Assembly: GCA_030490835.1 (NCBI GenBank)
Contig: CM059975.1
Location: forward strand, 13,955,579-14,019,578
Reading direction: 5' to 3'
DNA length: 64,000 nt
Source of the DNA: Annona cherimola
Taxonomy: Eukaryota > Streptophyta > Magnoliopsida > Magnoliales > Annonaceae
Shown: one piece after another, positions 24,061-36,180 of the stretch
Layout of the letters: each line of letters starts with the position of its first letter
Numbering within the stretch: position 1 is the first letter of the stretch
Translations under genes and position numbers: made by a program
The notes under the pieces: generated by a model
Seen by the model: only the letters and a program-made list of their open reading frames with translations
Databases searched by the model: none
Told to the model about the DNA's origin: nothing

Positions 24061-25867
24061 GAAATAGATTTATCAACATGATTTTCAAATAATGCATCAT
24101 TAAAGAGGCATGGGATGATCGACTAGAGGCTTCAAATAATCACGCAGGTTAAATCTATTGATGTCCATGACAATATAAGCATACCCAACTCAAATAACTT
24201 TGCAACATGATTTGGGATTGAGAAAAATTACACAATGAAATGCTCGTAATATAAAATTTCGAAATATTAATTCGAATTTATATGTTCTTGGCAGAAATTA
24301 CTATCAATATTAATTCCATAAAATATGTTATAATTGCATTCAAGCAAGTTAATCTTTAATAATATGTAATTTTAAATTTACACGTAAATAGTTATAGCAA
24401 AATAACATGTTAGCATGCAAATAATTTTGATAATGTAAATATGGAATCTATTGTGTCTAAAAAATTGTAATTTGGGCTCTAATACACTTGTTAGATTTGA
24501 CTAATGCAGAAACGTACCTAAACCCATTTGATGACGCAAATTCCACACATCGCACTTAGAATGAAGGAAGTAACATCGTTGAGTTGAGTAGAATCTTTTC
24601 TTTCAAAACTTTCTCCCAGTAATAGTAGTCTATGGAAAATCATCAAATTATAATCATGTGTGAGAGAGTAACTTAAACTCCTGCTGTTTAAATAAAGGCT
24701 TCATATTATGTTCAAATAAAAAAAATCAACTATTTAATAAAATTGTCATATTTCATATTATCTTGGACTTCTACTTTTATACGTAATATTAAGTAATACT
24801 ATATTAGTCCACCTTATAAAATCCAGCGGGGAGAACTCCCACATGTGGCTGTGTGCGTCGCTCCGGAATATATCATAAAAAAAATTTGTTTTTATCTGTA
24901 AACTTTATACTTTGTCTCTTTCAATCGGACAGCACTGTCATAGGTGTCACCAGCTTTGCATTATTTTTATAATAAGTCAGTTGCATCACCCTATGCGATT
25001 AGGCGTAGACTTGCATAAAAGCTATCTCAAAGTCTACAGACTCTACACTGGGTTGATTTTTTTTTATTTTTTTTTTTCTAGCATAATATGACTTCCACTT
25101 CATAGAATCTTTTGCTTTTCGTAAACTATGATTTTTTATGCATAAGTTCAAAGCTACTATTATATTTATTAAGTTAAAATAGATATTAAAAATGGGAAGC
25201 GATTAAATAAAACCATTGTGTGGAAGTTTAATGCAGCCTTCTGATTTTGAAATTATTTTTAATTTAAACCATCTATATTATTCAATATCCAATATGCATT
25301 TATGACGTCAAAAATAACTTCGAATACCATTTAAGAGTGAATATTTAAACATAAATTTTTTAAAATTTGAAAATAAATTATATTATATAAACTACTTCAA
25401 TATATGTGATTTTCTGAGTTATATGAAAGCACATATGCACTAAAAATTACCACGACTAGGTACTAATGAATATAAAGTCATGAATTGCTCTAAAATTAGT
25501 TTTGGCCTACCCAAGTGTCCGATGCTGATGCTTTTTGACATCTCGATTAAATTAACATTAATAAATATAATGGATAATCTGGATTTCTAAAGATTATCAT
25601 GATGTTCAAAAGCCATTACACACTTGGAAGTGGAATCCCTCTATAATAAACCATCTTGATATAATTTGAGAGTTAGTTTAAAATAGTTAAAATTTTCGAA
25701 ATTTGGTAAGAGAATATACTTGGGTATATTTTTAAAAAATTCTAATTTAATATATATATTTTTAGAGACTGCAAACTCCCACTACACGATGAAACTTCCA
25801 TTGCAGGTGTAGAACGCACCACCTTCTCCAAGCTGCTGCGACTAACCGGTTGGCAATTTCATATATA
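24061..25867. other. AT-rich intergenic DNA
   Basis: No gene recognised. The first few hundred bases may be further decayed retrotransposon sequence. A GC-richer patch at about 24830-24960 carries no visible domain. Confidence 0.35.
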
Positions 25868-26209
25868 CAGTGGCTGTTTCTGTGCAGCGGCACAGTGGTA
25901 CATTTGCCCAAAATGAACTCCATATATATTAGAACGTAATAAAATTTTATACAATCATTTATCCATATATAAATTTTATAGAAAATAGTTTATATGTTGA
26001 AAAAATAACTCTAAAGTTGTTATTTATATTAAACTATTTTATTACGTTGAATTTATACAATTTTCAGATGAAGTCCATACACATATCCAATTTGGATGAA
26101 AATTAGTATGATAATAGAATACATGATTCTAAATACAATGAGTGAAGTAGATTATAATTTGATCATCATGTGGAACCCATTTTAGCTGTGCTGCACCGGA
26201 ATATTTCTC
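25868..26209. mobile_element. Micron-like MITE copy 6
   Basis: TA runs on both sides. Left tip TGTGCAGCGGCACAG; right tip GCTGTGCTGCACCGG followed by AATATTTCTC. Family core present in the same orientation as copy 5. Confidence 0.75.
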
Positions 26210-26218
26210 ATATATATA

Positions 26219-26558
26219 GGGAGTTTTTTCGGTGCAGCACATACATTTGATCAAAAATGGGCTCTACAAATATTAGAATATAATAAAAATTTACACAATA
26301 ATTTATCTATATATAAATTTTATAGCAAATAGTTTAAATATTGAAAAAATCACTTTAAAGTTGTTATTTACATCAAACTATTTTATTATGTTGAATTTAT
26401 ATCATTTTTAGATGAGGCTCATATACATATCTGATTGTGATGAAAATTGATATGTAATAGAATACATTATTCTAAATATAATGGGTGAGGTAGATTATGA
26501 TTTTATAATCATGAGGGACCCATTTCAGTGTCGCTGCATGTCGCTGCACCTGAATATT

Positions 26559-26562
<4 letters not shown>
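26219..26562. mobile_element. Micron-like MITE copy 7
   Basis: It directly follows copy 6, separated only by TATATATA. Left tip TTTTTTCGGTGCAGCAC, right tip GTCGCTGCACCTGAATATT. On the right it abuts a run of about 17 TA units up to 26596. The clearest member for defining the ends of this family. Confidence 0.78.
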
Positions 26563-26596
<34 letters not shown>

Positions 26597-26603
<7 letters not shown>

Positions 26604-27377
26604 CCCTCAATAGTGAATTTGAAATGGTTAAAATTTTCAAAATTTGGAAACAGAAACATAGTAAATAAAAAGTTTTTACATTATACTTTTTATTTATAAA
26701 AATGCATGTTCATGAATATTCTATATGGTTTAGATTTAACGACCCATATTTTTAAATATAAAATGGAAATGGTTGGACAAGATTGTTTGCAATCATTCCC
26801 CTTTTAACATTTAGTTCAAGGATGATCGAAAATGATGGAATTATTTAATTTATCCATCTTCTTTATTTATAGGTGACTAATAAAAGTAAGCAATGCCCTT
26901 TTGAAACCATGGAGCTTCCATTCCAGTTGAGTTGTTCATTTGTTCATGATCTCTCTTAGACTACAAGAGAATCAGATACTCCATGACAGATCAATAACCT
27001 ATCTACTTCATGATCATTCGGCAAATTAATTGAGGTAGCGAGATCAAATGCAAACTCATATGAGTAATTAATGTGCTACTCTGTTTTACATTTATATTAC
27101 TCATTATCCAATAATTTTAAACAAAAACACTTGCAAGCTAAAACCACCTCGATGGGTCCACAATTTTCTCGAGTCTACAAAAGAGAGCACAAGCCATTGG
27201 CATGATTCCGAAAAAGGATTTTGAAATTGGATGGCGTGACATATATCCTTCCACAAACATCTCGAACAAAATCATATTGATATTAGCAGAGCAAAGCAAA
27301 TTATGATAGTAGATATTTGAAGATAAAACTGAAGGAGCAAATCCAGTTAAAAGCATGATGTTTTTGAGGATGGGACG
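26597..27377. other. Intergenic DNA downstream of gene B
   Basis: No separate gene recognised. Part next to 27377 is presumably the 3' untranslated region of AAA-ATPase B. Confidence 0.4.
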
Positions 27378-28934
27378 TTAAGCAGCTATTCGCTTCTCAT
27401 TGCTAGTGTTCTCTGCTGCTGCAGTTTCTGGCTCTTGCTCCTCTGTTTTAGCTCTGCGAAGATCTCCAATCAGGCTACTTAGGCAAGCTTCAGCATTGCC
27501 CTCAGCTGTGAGTATTGATGATTTTGAAATCAGTTTTTCCGCCACATCTGCCGGGGTAATTTGGGAGACACGGATCAATTGGCGGATGTCTTCAAACAGG
27601 GGATGTGAATCGAGTTCCAGGTAGTTCTTGGCCAGAACTTTGAAACCCTCGAAGCTGCAATACGACATCTCAATGTGCTTGTCCATCCGCCCTCTCCGTA
27701 TCAGCGCCGGATCCAGCTTCTCCGCGTAGTTGGTGGTGAAGACGATGATCCGCTCGTCCCCACAAGCCGACCACAATCCGTCAATGAAATTGAGAAGCCC
27801 AGAGAGTGTAACTTGGCTATTAATATTGCCGCTCACTTCCTCCTTCTTCCCGTTTTGTGTTTTCTTGCCGTCCAGATCATCATCGTTGTCCTTAGCCTTG
27901 TTGGATGGTGATGATGATGATTTCGTCTCCCGCTTCCCCGAGAGATCGATCGAGCAGTCGATGTCTTCGATGACGATGATGGACTTGCTGGTGGTGTCGA
28001 TGAGCAGCCGCCGGAGCTCGGTGTTGTCCCTCACGGCCGTCAGCTCCAGGTCATACAAATTATATTCCAGGTAATTGGCCATGGCGGCGACCAAGGTGGA
28101 CTTGCCGGTGCCCGGAGGACCGTAGAGGAGATAGCCCCTCTTCCACGCCTTCCCGATCTTGGAGTAGTAGTTCTTGGCGTCCCTGAAGTTGCTGAGGTCT
28201 TGGATGATCTCCTGCTTCTTCTCCGGGTCCATGGCCAGCGTCTGGAACGTCGCCGGGTGATTGAAGACGACGTGGCTCCAACCAACCCCACCTCGGCCGC
28301 TGTTCATGAACAGCTTTCGTTGCGTGCCCTTCCGTTTGATTTTCTTCCCCTGCTTGATAATATGGGGGAGGTATTCCTCCACCACCATCCCGCGGTGGCG
28401 CTGATGGAAAGAGACCTTGTAGTATCTCCGCGTTTCAGCAACCGGGTACTGCCCAGAGATCGCCTGATTCCTGCTGCCCTTGGAACAGGCCAACCACCAC
28501 AGCTTCGCGCCGCGGAATTCGTCTGTAATCTGCTCGTTCTCGTCCAAGAAGAGCTCCAGCTTGGTTTTGGTTTTGCCCTTGATGGACTCTGCTTTGAGGC
28601 GCTTTGCTTGCTTCGTGGCCGTCTCCCTAAGGTACGCCTGGATGGCAGCGTAGGCATCGCTGCGCTGGAGGCGCTCGCCAGTGTACTCATCGATCTTGAT
28701 GTCGATGTAGGGGTCGAGGGTGAGGAAGATGCGAGCCACGAATCTGGAGATGCGGGACCGGAGAAGGGGTGGGAGAAATCGGTAGGCCATGGCAGAGAAC
28801 ACCATGAAGCTGGCGAGCGTTGGTCCCAGAAAGCTGGCCCATGGAAACAGCAGCTGCTTGGAATAGGAGAAGAGAGAGGAATAGATGGATAGCTGCTGCT
28901 CTCCTGCCCTTCCTCCTCCTTTGCTCGGCGGCAT
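27378..28934 (-). CDS. BCS1-like AAA-ATPase B (OM66/HSR4 type)
   Basis: Intronless, 518 residues. The frame is open further upstream to 29060 but has no ATG there; the first ATG is at 28934 (MPPSKGGG). A basic, serine-rich leader precedes a membrane anchor at about residues 30-55 (FPWASFLGPTLASFMVFSAMAY). The AAA-associated domain has LDENEQITDEFRGAKLWW. Walker A GPPGTGKST is at residues 272-280, followed by Walker B VIEDIDCSI, a serine- and aspartate-rich insertion, sensor-1 TTNY and RRGRMDKHIEMSYC. The C-terminal tail is acidic and variable. It faces away from gene A and is the closest relative in the window of broken copy C. Function as for the family: a membrane-anchored ATPase, probably mitochondrial or ER, stress-linked; substrate unknown. 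Confidence 0.93.
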   Translation of the reverse strand: MPPSKGGGRAGEQQLSIYSSLFSYSKQLLFPWASFLGPTLASFMVFSAMAYRFLPPLLRSRISRFVARIFLTLDPYIDIKIDEYTGERLQRSDAYAAIQAYLRETATKQAKRLKAESIKGKTKTKLELFLDENEQITDEFRGAKLWWLACSKGSRNQAISGQYPVAETRRYYKVSFHQRHRGMVVEEYLPHIIKQGKKIKRKGTQRKLFMNSGRGGVGWSHVVFNHPATFQTLAMDPEKKQEIIQDLSNFRDAKNYYSKIGKAWKRGYLLYGPPGTGKSTLVAAMANYLEYNLYDLELTAVRDNTELRRLLIDTTSKSIIVIEDIDCSIDLSGKRETKSSSSPSNKAKDNDDDLDGKKTQNGKKEEVSGNINSQVTLSGLLNFIDGLWSACGDERIIVFTTNYAEKLDPALIRRGRMDKHIEMSYCSFEGFKVLAKNYLELDSHPLFEDIRQLIRVSQITPADVAEKLISKSSILTAEGNAEACLSSLIGDLRRAKTEEQEPETAAAENTSNEKRIAA

Positions 28935-29097
28935 TCGTCGAATAGTTGGGTGGGCAGGGCGGCGGTTCTTTCCTCTTTCTATTGCGGTCTTGCTTTCACA
29001 TGTCTTTGTGCATCGACTGTAACACGATTTGTACCTGAAGAAGTGGTTTGCCTCGCGCAAATGGTGTGGGAAGATTCCAGTCGTCCATCATTTTTGG

Positions 29098-29478
29098 GGA
29101 CCGTGGTTCAATGCACCCGGGTGCATTGAGCCTCAATGCACCTGGGTGTACTTCACCCATTTTTTTTATTTTTTTTTGAAACTTGTTTTACAAGAATGTT
29201 AATATAAGTGTATTTAACATGTGTATAAATTTTTATAATTTTTGGAGATTTTTAGATATTTTTTTTGAATTTTTTAAAATCAGTGAAATTACTAATAATG
29301 CCACTGATTTTAAAAAAATCCGAAAAAATATCTAAAAATATTTAAAAATGGTAAAAATTTATACACATGTTAAATAGACTTAGATTAGCATTTTCATAAA
29401 AAAAAGTTTCAAAAAAAATAAAAAAAAATGGGTGAAGTACACCCGGGTGCATTGAGCAAGTGCATTGAACCACGGTCC
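29098..29478. mobile_element. MULE-type MITE, 381 bp, next to gene B start
   Basis: Perfect terminal inverted repeats beginning GGACCGTGGTTCAATGCAC and ending with the exact complement. A perfect 9-bp target duplication CATTTTTGG lies at 29089-29097 and 29479-29487, diagnostic of Mutator-like transposition. Near the left end is the 20-bp perfect palindrome CAATGCACCCGGGTGCATTG. It sits 164 bp upstream of the gene B start codon, in its promoter region. The perfect ends suggest recent insertion. Confidence 0.92.
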
Positions 29479-29487
29479 CATTTTTGG

Positions 29488-32400
29488 GATGATTTTTACT
29501 TCGAAGATTCGTACGCTCAATTAATATTGCAGATTAAAATAAAATATTATTATTATTTTATAAGCGATTATCAAAATGCTAAATAAAAAACTATGTTACA
29601 TTACAAATTTGTTAGATATAAAGATAAATGATCCCGTCAGGTGAATGTTTGGCTTTGTCCACATAAAAATACTTATTTACAATATTTTTTTTATTTTTCT
29701 TCAAACACTTATTTATCTAAATATATTTAATATATAAACTAAGTTTTAACATTTTTGGATATGCGTATAAATTTTTTTATATTTTTAAATATTCATGTGT
29801 ATATATGTATTTAAAATACTCACATTTTTAAAAATCTCAAAAAAATATATGTACATATTTAATAATGGTAAAACTTGATATATTATTAAATACACTTAGA
29901 TAAACAAGTATACGAAAAAAAAAAGAAAAAATATTGCTAATAGATTTTTTGAGGTGGGCTAATAGAATCACTTCTTAAATATAAAAAGGTGGAATGTTTC
30001 TTATGAACTTGTTTTTGAAGAAAATAAAAATAGAAACAAATTAAATTGCTAATATCTATTAATTGGGAAGGCGAAGTTAATTTAATAAGGTTTAATTTTT
30101 GGATGAAAAGTTTTTGACATAAAATTTTTGAATCGAAAAAAAATAGTATGATATAATAGGAGTAATGATAAAGAATAAAAAAAATAAAGTCAAAATAGAT
30201 ATGTTAATTATGTAGAAGTGATTGAAAAATAGAGTAGTCGCATGAGAAGACGTAAAGAAATAATTTAAAGATAAAGTACTAATGAAGAGTGAAAAATTTT
30301 AGATTGAAAAGTTTTAATTCAACATTTTATTCGTTTATTGTTAAACATACCCTAAAAAAAAGAAGTCAGCTTGAATGATCTGTTAAAAATATATATATAT
30401 ATTTTTTGAATGGTTTTTTTGAAGTTTGTTAAGAGTAATAAAATTAAGCGTGCTAGTAACTATCAGACTATTATGACTTTAGTATGTTGGATTTTCAACG
30501 GTAGCTTGTATGGAATGATAGAGATGCGACGACTAACCTGACCCGAAGACAACTATCATTATCTTTTCAGAACTGGGACTGTGCTTCAATGGAAATCGTC
30601 TTCTAATGCAACTTCATCCATTTCTACATTTTTAGTTATTGGTACAAAAAAATTAATCAATTCATTATATTTATATTATTACAATTTTTTTGTATTTGTT
30701 TAGTATCATTGTATATAAACTTTATAACAAATTTTTAAATTTTGTTAGTATCATTGTATATAAAATTTATTTACAAATTTGTAAAATTAATGTAATAAAA
30801 TAGTTGAATGCTAAAAATTAATTTTAAAATTATATTTTCAACATATAAACCATTTAGAATATAAGAATTCTGTGAATACATAATTCTATAAAATATCATT
30901 ATATTCTATATATATAAATGAATCTAAATATTTTTCATAATTATATATGAATATGTATATGTATATATCTTTAAGCAACGTGGCTTCTATACATCTTTAA
31001 TTTTGATGAAATTTGGTATGTTAAAATTTGGTATGTTAACTGAGCAAATAATGCTAAATATAATAAGATAGAATAGATTTTCTAATCATCCATGGGTAAA
31101 AAAGTGTTAATTTAGAAAGGCCGGGATAATCCCATGGGGCAGCCGTGCAGTCATTCGCATCGCCCCACGTCTATTTTTAAAAATTTTTATACTTACTTGT
31201 GGGTACCACTTAAGATCTGTTATTATAAACTTTGCTAGTTCATTTGCTTGTTTAGATGGTATCACTAAAAAATTCATGTGCTAGTTCTGGTTAAAAAATC
31301 TACTTTTCATTTTTTGTTTTCATAAAATTATTAATCTAAGCATATTTAATATATAAAATAAGTTTTATGATTTTTAGAGATGCATATATTTTTTGGATTT
31401 TTAAATGTAAGAATATTTTAGTCATTTTTAACTATTGAAAATGACTAAAATACTTCCAGAAAATATATACATCTCTAAAAGTTTTATAAAAAAGAAAAAA
31501 TAGGTGTTTTTAACAACAAGATCATGGCTCTTTAAATGCAGGCGCAAAACAGTGTATGGGCTGGGACAATGGTTGCTTTCCAAAGGTGTTTTATATATAT
31601 ATAAATGTTTTTATAACTCAACCAAAGTACATATTTTCTAATCTTCCAGTGGACAGGCATAAATCAAACAATGATACTAATAAAATAGATATGAAAATAT
31701 TCCTCACACCAGGATTCGAAGCCAACAGCTATGCTTGCGTTGAAGCGCATAATACATTTTCATTTAAGCCCCCACTGTTGTTCAAAAAATATGATTCATC
31801 TACCATCTTTGGCACTACCTTAGAATTGAATTAACAAATCAACTCAAAGAGACTAATCTTGGTAAGTGACATTTTAAAATTCAATGACGCATTTTGGTGA
31901 ATTCATTTGTTTGTATTCATTTTCTAATTAGGGTACGATACCAAGTTTTTTTTTTAAAAAAAAAAAAAACTCTCCACTTTCAGCATATTTTTCTATTATT
32001 GGTATATATATATTTCAATAATTTTCTTATCTTTCTGTATAATTATCATATTTATTTTATTTTTATTTATTCTTAATTATTACTCCTATCATATTCCATC
32101 ACTCTTATTTTGAATTTTTCTAACTTTTTTTTATACTATACCAAATAAACTTTTTATGCACATTTAAGGTGTGTTTATATAGAATAGAAGTAAGAATATA
32201 AATGCAAAAGTCAATATTCAATGACTTTACTTTTATTTATTTTTATCTATATATTTCAATAATTTTTTAATATCTTTTTATTCCACTACACTATTTATTT
32301 TTTCTTTATTCCATTTTACCCGTTGCATATATAATCGGTTTCCATTCTCCTTTAAACAAGTGCACCCTTATTTAACTCATACAAACAGTATATTATTACT

Positions 32401-32744
32401 AAATACATGATGCATGCCAATTGCTATTTTTATTTTATTTTATTTTTATTCTTGATCATTTATATTTGTACACTTTTCTATTCTTAATAATTCATCATGA
32501 TTTTTTTTTGCTAATCATTGTAGTAATCACGCGCCCTTTGAAAAGCCAGTGTTCAGTATTCACCGAACAAGTTACAACCAGTCCACAAAAATCCAGATTC
32601 AGTGATATGCTACTGTTTTTCACATTCATAACTAAGATTTAAACAAAACACAGTTTCAAACTACAAGCTTAAAAAGACTTGGATCAGGCATCACTTCTTG
32701 GAGGCTTCAAAAGCACCGCGAAATACGATGACAAGTCAGAGCTA
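29488..32744. other. AT-rich intergenic DNA with MITE remnants
   Basis: Decayed relatives of known families: a MULE-MITE-like piece at about 29655-29945; a Tourist-like piece at about 30086-30353, ending AAACATACCC; a long-inverted-repeat MITE remnant at about 30600-31100; another MULE-MITE-like piece at about 31170-31510; and a Tourist-like start GGTGTGTTTATA at 32169. No gene recognised. Confidence 0.45.
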
Positions 32745-33935
32745 TTTGCTAGCATTGCTGCTGCGGCTGCAGTTTTTGGCTCTTGGCACCTGCTGCCATC
32801 TTCTTTCTCTGCTCTCTGAAGATCCTGAAGATCGCCTGATAGGATCTAAGAGGGTAGGTGGGCCTGGCATGTTTGTAGATCTAGTAGTTATTAGCCATTG
32901 GTATAAATAGAGAGTGATGGAAAGGAAAAGGGGTGCTTGATTTGTATCTTTTCCTGTTTTCTTGTTCGTTAGTTCTAGCAGAGGGAGAGAAGGATGTTAC
33001 GATCCAAGCCGGTAGCCGGATCAAGTAACATGGCGTGTAGTCCTTCCCGGAGCTCTCACGGAAAAGGAAGTCCTCTTTGGGAGGGAAAGTCCGTCAATTC
33101 CAACTGAATTGAAAAATACATGACAAAACAAGCTCTCCTGGCCTTCTGGCCAATGGCCCCTTTACAGGCAAACCGAAAATGCCCCCCCTTATTATACTGT
33201 ATCAGAAGTCAGAACACCGTCATTGTCAAGGCTAGGGTCGGTGCTCAATCTCATGATCTGTAATTCTCTGAGTAAGATTGAATGAAAAATCAGTTGGTTT
33301 CTAACATCGCCAATGAGGATACTTCAGCCACGTCTGCAGGGGAAATCTGGGAGACTTCGATTAGTTGTTGGACGTCCTCGAACAGGAGATGCGAATCAAG
33401 AACCAGGTAGTTCTTCGCCAGCACTTTAAATCCCTCGAAGCTGCAATACGACATCTTTATGTCTTTGTCCATCCGCTCCCTTCGAATGAGAGCAGGCCGC
33501 TCCAGCTCCTCCACGAAGTGGTGGTGAAGATGATGGTCCGCTCTCCCCACAAGCCGGCCACAGTCCGTCTATGAAATTGAGGAGCCGAGAGAGCGTGACT
33601 GGGCTCCTGACGTCTCCCACCTCCGTCTTCGCCTTCTCCCGCTTCCTGAGAGATGGATCGAGCAGTCGATGTCTTCGTTGACGATGATCGACTTGCTGGT
33701 AGTATCGACCAGCCCCCGCCGGAGCTCCGTGTTGTCCTTCACGGCCGTCAGTTCCAGGTCGTACACGGCGTATTCCAGGAAGTTGGCCATGGCTGCGATC
33801 ATGGTCGTCTTGCCTGTCCCCGGCGGGCCGTCGAGGAGATATCCCAGGTTCCACGCCTTCCCTATCTTGGCGTAAATGTAATAATCCTTGGCGCCGCTGA
33901 AAGTCGCCGGGTGGTCCAAAACCATGTGGCTTCAG
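32745..33935 (-). pseudogene. Broken BCS1-like AAA-ATPase copy C
   Basis: The - strand resembles genes B and D but is damaged throughout. The N-terminal half (anchor and AAA-associated domain) is missing upstream of HPATF near 33915. About 20 codons are deleted between HPATF and AKDYY. Walker A is still GPPGTGKTT, but Walker B reads IIVNEDIDCS with Asn where Ile or Val is normal. A frameshift follows near 33650 and another near 33530, after GLWPACGE. The frame resumes (RMDKDIKMSYCSFEG) and ends soon after SPADVAE. A separate fragment at about 32745-32855 matches the C-terminal coding tail of gene B, so about 430 bp of unrelated DNA was inserted near the 3' end. Confidence 0.88.
32861..33289. 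other. Insertion inside pseudogene C, possible LTR remnant
   Basis: Non-homologous segment separating the C-terminal tail fragment from the rest of the broken ATPase. It contains a promoter-like GGTATAAATAGAGAG near 32900 and GC-richer DNA after it, a pattern seen in retrotransposon LTRs. No matching second LTR or coding part was found, so the assignment is weak. Confidence 0.3.
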
Positions 33936-34006
33936 TACGGAATCTCACATTGGCCGTCTTCCGCTGCATGCTCTTGCGCGTGATTCCTTGACCCTCCGCT
34001 GATTCA

Positions 34007-34031
34007 AATAAAAAAAAAAAAAAAAAAAAAA
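34007..34031. repeat. Poly(A) tract
   Basis: A run of more than 20 A just beyond the truncated 5' side of pseudogene C. It is on the wrong side to be the poly(A) tail of a processed copy of C, and may come from an unrelated retroposon or slippage. Confidence 0.6.
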
Positions 34032-35503
34032 GGAAGTTACGTATGTATTTAGCTTCAGGACTTATTCAGGTTTAGCTTTATCGGATGTGTGTTTGACTTG
34101 ATCAGTTGTTAATACGCATATAACCTATGTGTGTGTTTAATTTTATAATTTATTTAGGTGGATATGATTTTTATTTGTTGATTGCATAAATATTCTTCAA
34201 GTTATGCCTGATGGAAGATTTTTCAGTGACCTTAACAATATTTTCAATGATATTTGCACATTTCAGATTAGGTGTAAAAATTTATTTTTTTTATTTTGTC
34301 GAAATTTTTTTAATACAATCGTTGATCTAAGTGTATTTAATACCTGTATTAAGTTTTACCATATTTGAATATTTGTAGATTTTTTAAAAAATAATACCAT
34401 TTTATTTGTCTAAAAAAATTTCAAAAAAATAAAAGTATGTCTCGATTAAATACACTTAAATTAATAATTATATAAATTTTTTTTTTTAAAAAAAGTATGT
34501 TAAATACACTCAAATGCACCTAAGATAATTACACCTAAGTGCATTTAGCCTCAACTGTTCAGATAATGAACATTATTATTTTAAAATTTTCAATTGTTAT
34601 TCAAAATTTTATATATATTGTTTTTGTTGAAAGCAAATACATATTCTTCAAGGTCCAAATCAATAGTTGATTAAGATTTATATGCAGTCTATATTACAAA
34701 ATGGAATATTCAAACAGGTATGTTACGCTATTACTTTATTATTATAATTTTGCTTTACTTCTATTAAATAGTAAAACATTAAGGTATTCAAACTATAAAT
34801 TTATCATATATGTGATTTTATATTAATATGTGTGTAAATTTTTAAACGTAATATCCTTGACCTGTATTTTCAATCTACCCCGTTATCTTGACACCTTCTT
34901 GAATTTTGACCTAATATCTATTAAAGAAAGATGTAGGTTAGATCAACATTATACCAATCCAGTATGAAAAAAAGGGTGAAATAGAGATTTTAAAAAATAA
35001 GCCAGGGTTGCATAACCCTTTACCTGCCATAATTTTTACCCCGAATCAAAAGTATCAGAAGTGACATGTGTAAATCACAAACTATAATACAAAGAGGAAC
35101 CGCATGGGGCAATGATCTGGTCGGCACTGTATGCCCATGTATTTTTTAATTTTTTTTAATATATTTTTTAGTCTCGTATAGACAAATTTCAATAAATTTT
35201 TAAAATTTTTTTAGACATGTACAAATTTGAATTTTCAAAATAGAAAATGCGCATGAGGCTTGCCTTTTTATTTTGAAAATAAAAAATAATAGTAGTCTAT
35301 AAATATTTTTAAAAAATTAAAATAATTTTCAAAAATCTTATACAAACTTATCTCGCAAAAGTATATAAAACATTTACATGGGGATGGATTACAAACAACA
35401 AGGAATTAGCTCTCAGGGAAAATGTGTATAATAATAAACTCAATGAACAATTCTTTTCCTGAAGCTAGCTCGTTTAAGAATTGTACTAAGTTTTATAATT
35501 TGA
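34032..35503. other. AT-rich intergenic DNA with MITE remnants
   Basis: About 34265-34550 resembles a decayed MULE-type MITE (CTAAGTGTATTTAATA inside, CACCTAAGTGCATTTAG at the right). About 35100-35385 has imperfect inverted halves around CATGGGG tips. No gene recognised. Confidence 0.4.
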
Positions 35504-35783
35504 GGGTGTATTTGTTGAACTACAAAATTTTTCTAATTGAATTTTTTTACTTTTTATAGAACTTTATTTTTTAATTATTTCTTTATATTTCCTATATGTT
35601 ACCTTAACTTTTCAATTATTTATGTACAGGTATTCATACAACTAAACTATTTATTTTAATTTTATGTTATTTTATTTTTACTCATCATCACTATTCTTAT
35701 CATATTATATTATTTTCTCTCACTTAAAAAATTGTTAACCAAAAATTTTTATACAAAAAATTTTATCGTTTCCAAAACATACT
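35504..35783. mobile_element. Tourist-like MITE, diverged copy
   Basis: It begins GGGTGTATTTGTTG and ends near CCAAAACATAC. The family interior includes TTTTAATTTTATG and ACTCATCATCACTA. Confidence 0.55.
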
Positions 35784-35920
35784 TTGATATTAGTATTATA
35801 TCTTCATATTGGAATTAATAGTCCATTTAGTCATGTATAAAAAATTCTTATTCCTTCATGAGCATTCTTTGATATAATTTAACATCTTAAATATAAAATA
35901 TTTTATTTTTATTATTTTTA

Positions 35921-36180
35921 GGTGTGTTTGGAAAGTGATAAAATTCTTGGATGAAATTTTTTTTAAAATAGGAGAAAAAGATGTGATATGATAGGAGTAA
36001 AGAGAATAAGGTTAAAATAGATAGGTTAATTGTATGAGTAGTTATGTAAAAATAATTAAGAAATATAATAGTTATACTTGAGAATATAAAAAATTTAAAA
36101 AATAAGATAATTATGGAGAGTGAAAAAGTTTTAGATTAAAAAATTTTGGTTTGAAAAATTTTATACATAGTCAAACATGA
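35921..36180. mobile_element. Tourist-like MITE
   Basis: It begins GGTGTGTTTGGAAAGTGAT directly after TTA, has the family interior (AAAATAGATAGGTTAATTG, GGAGAGTGAAAAAGTTTTAG) and ends near TCAAACATGA. It is inverted relative to the copy at 35504. Confidence 0.65.

Noticed and set aside
26563..26596. TA run as a promoter TATA region
   Set aside because: It is a long microsatellite at a MITE junction with no gene start next to it.
28935..29060. N-terminal extension of AAA-ATPase B to 29060
   Set aside because: The frame is open but has no ATG before 28934, and the sequence (Cys/Lys/Arg-rich) does not resemble the family N-terminus.
34007..34031. Processed-retrogene origin for pseudogene C
   Set aside because: The poly(A) run is on the 5' side of the - strand copy, where a tail cannot be, and the intact paralogues are intronless, so intron loss cannot be used as evidence.
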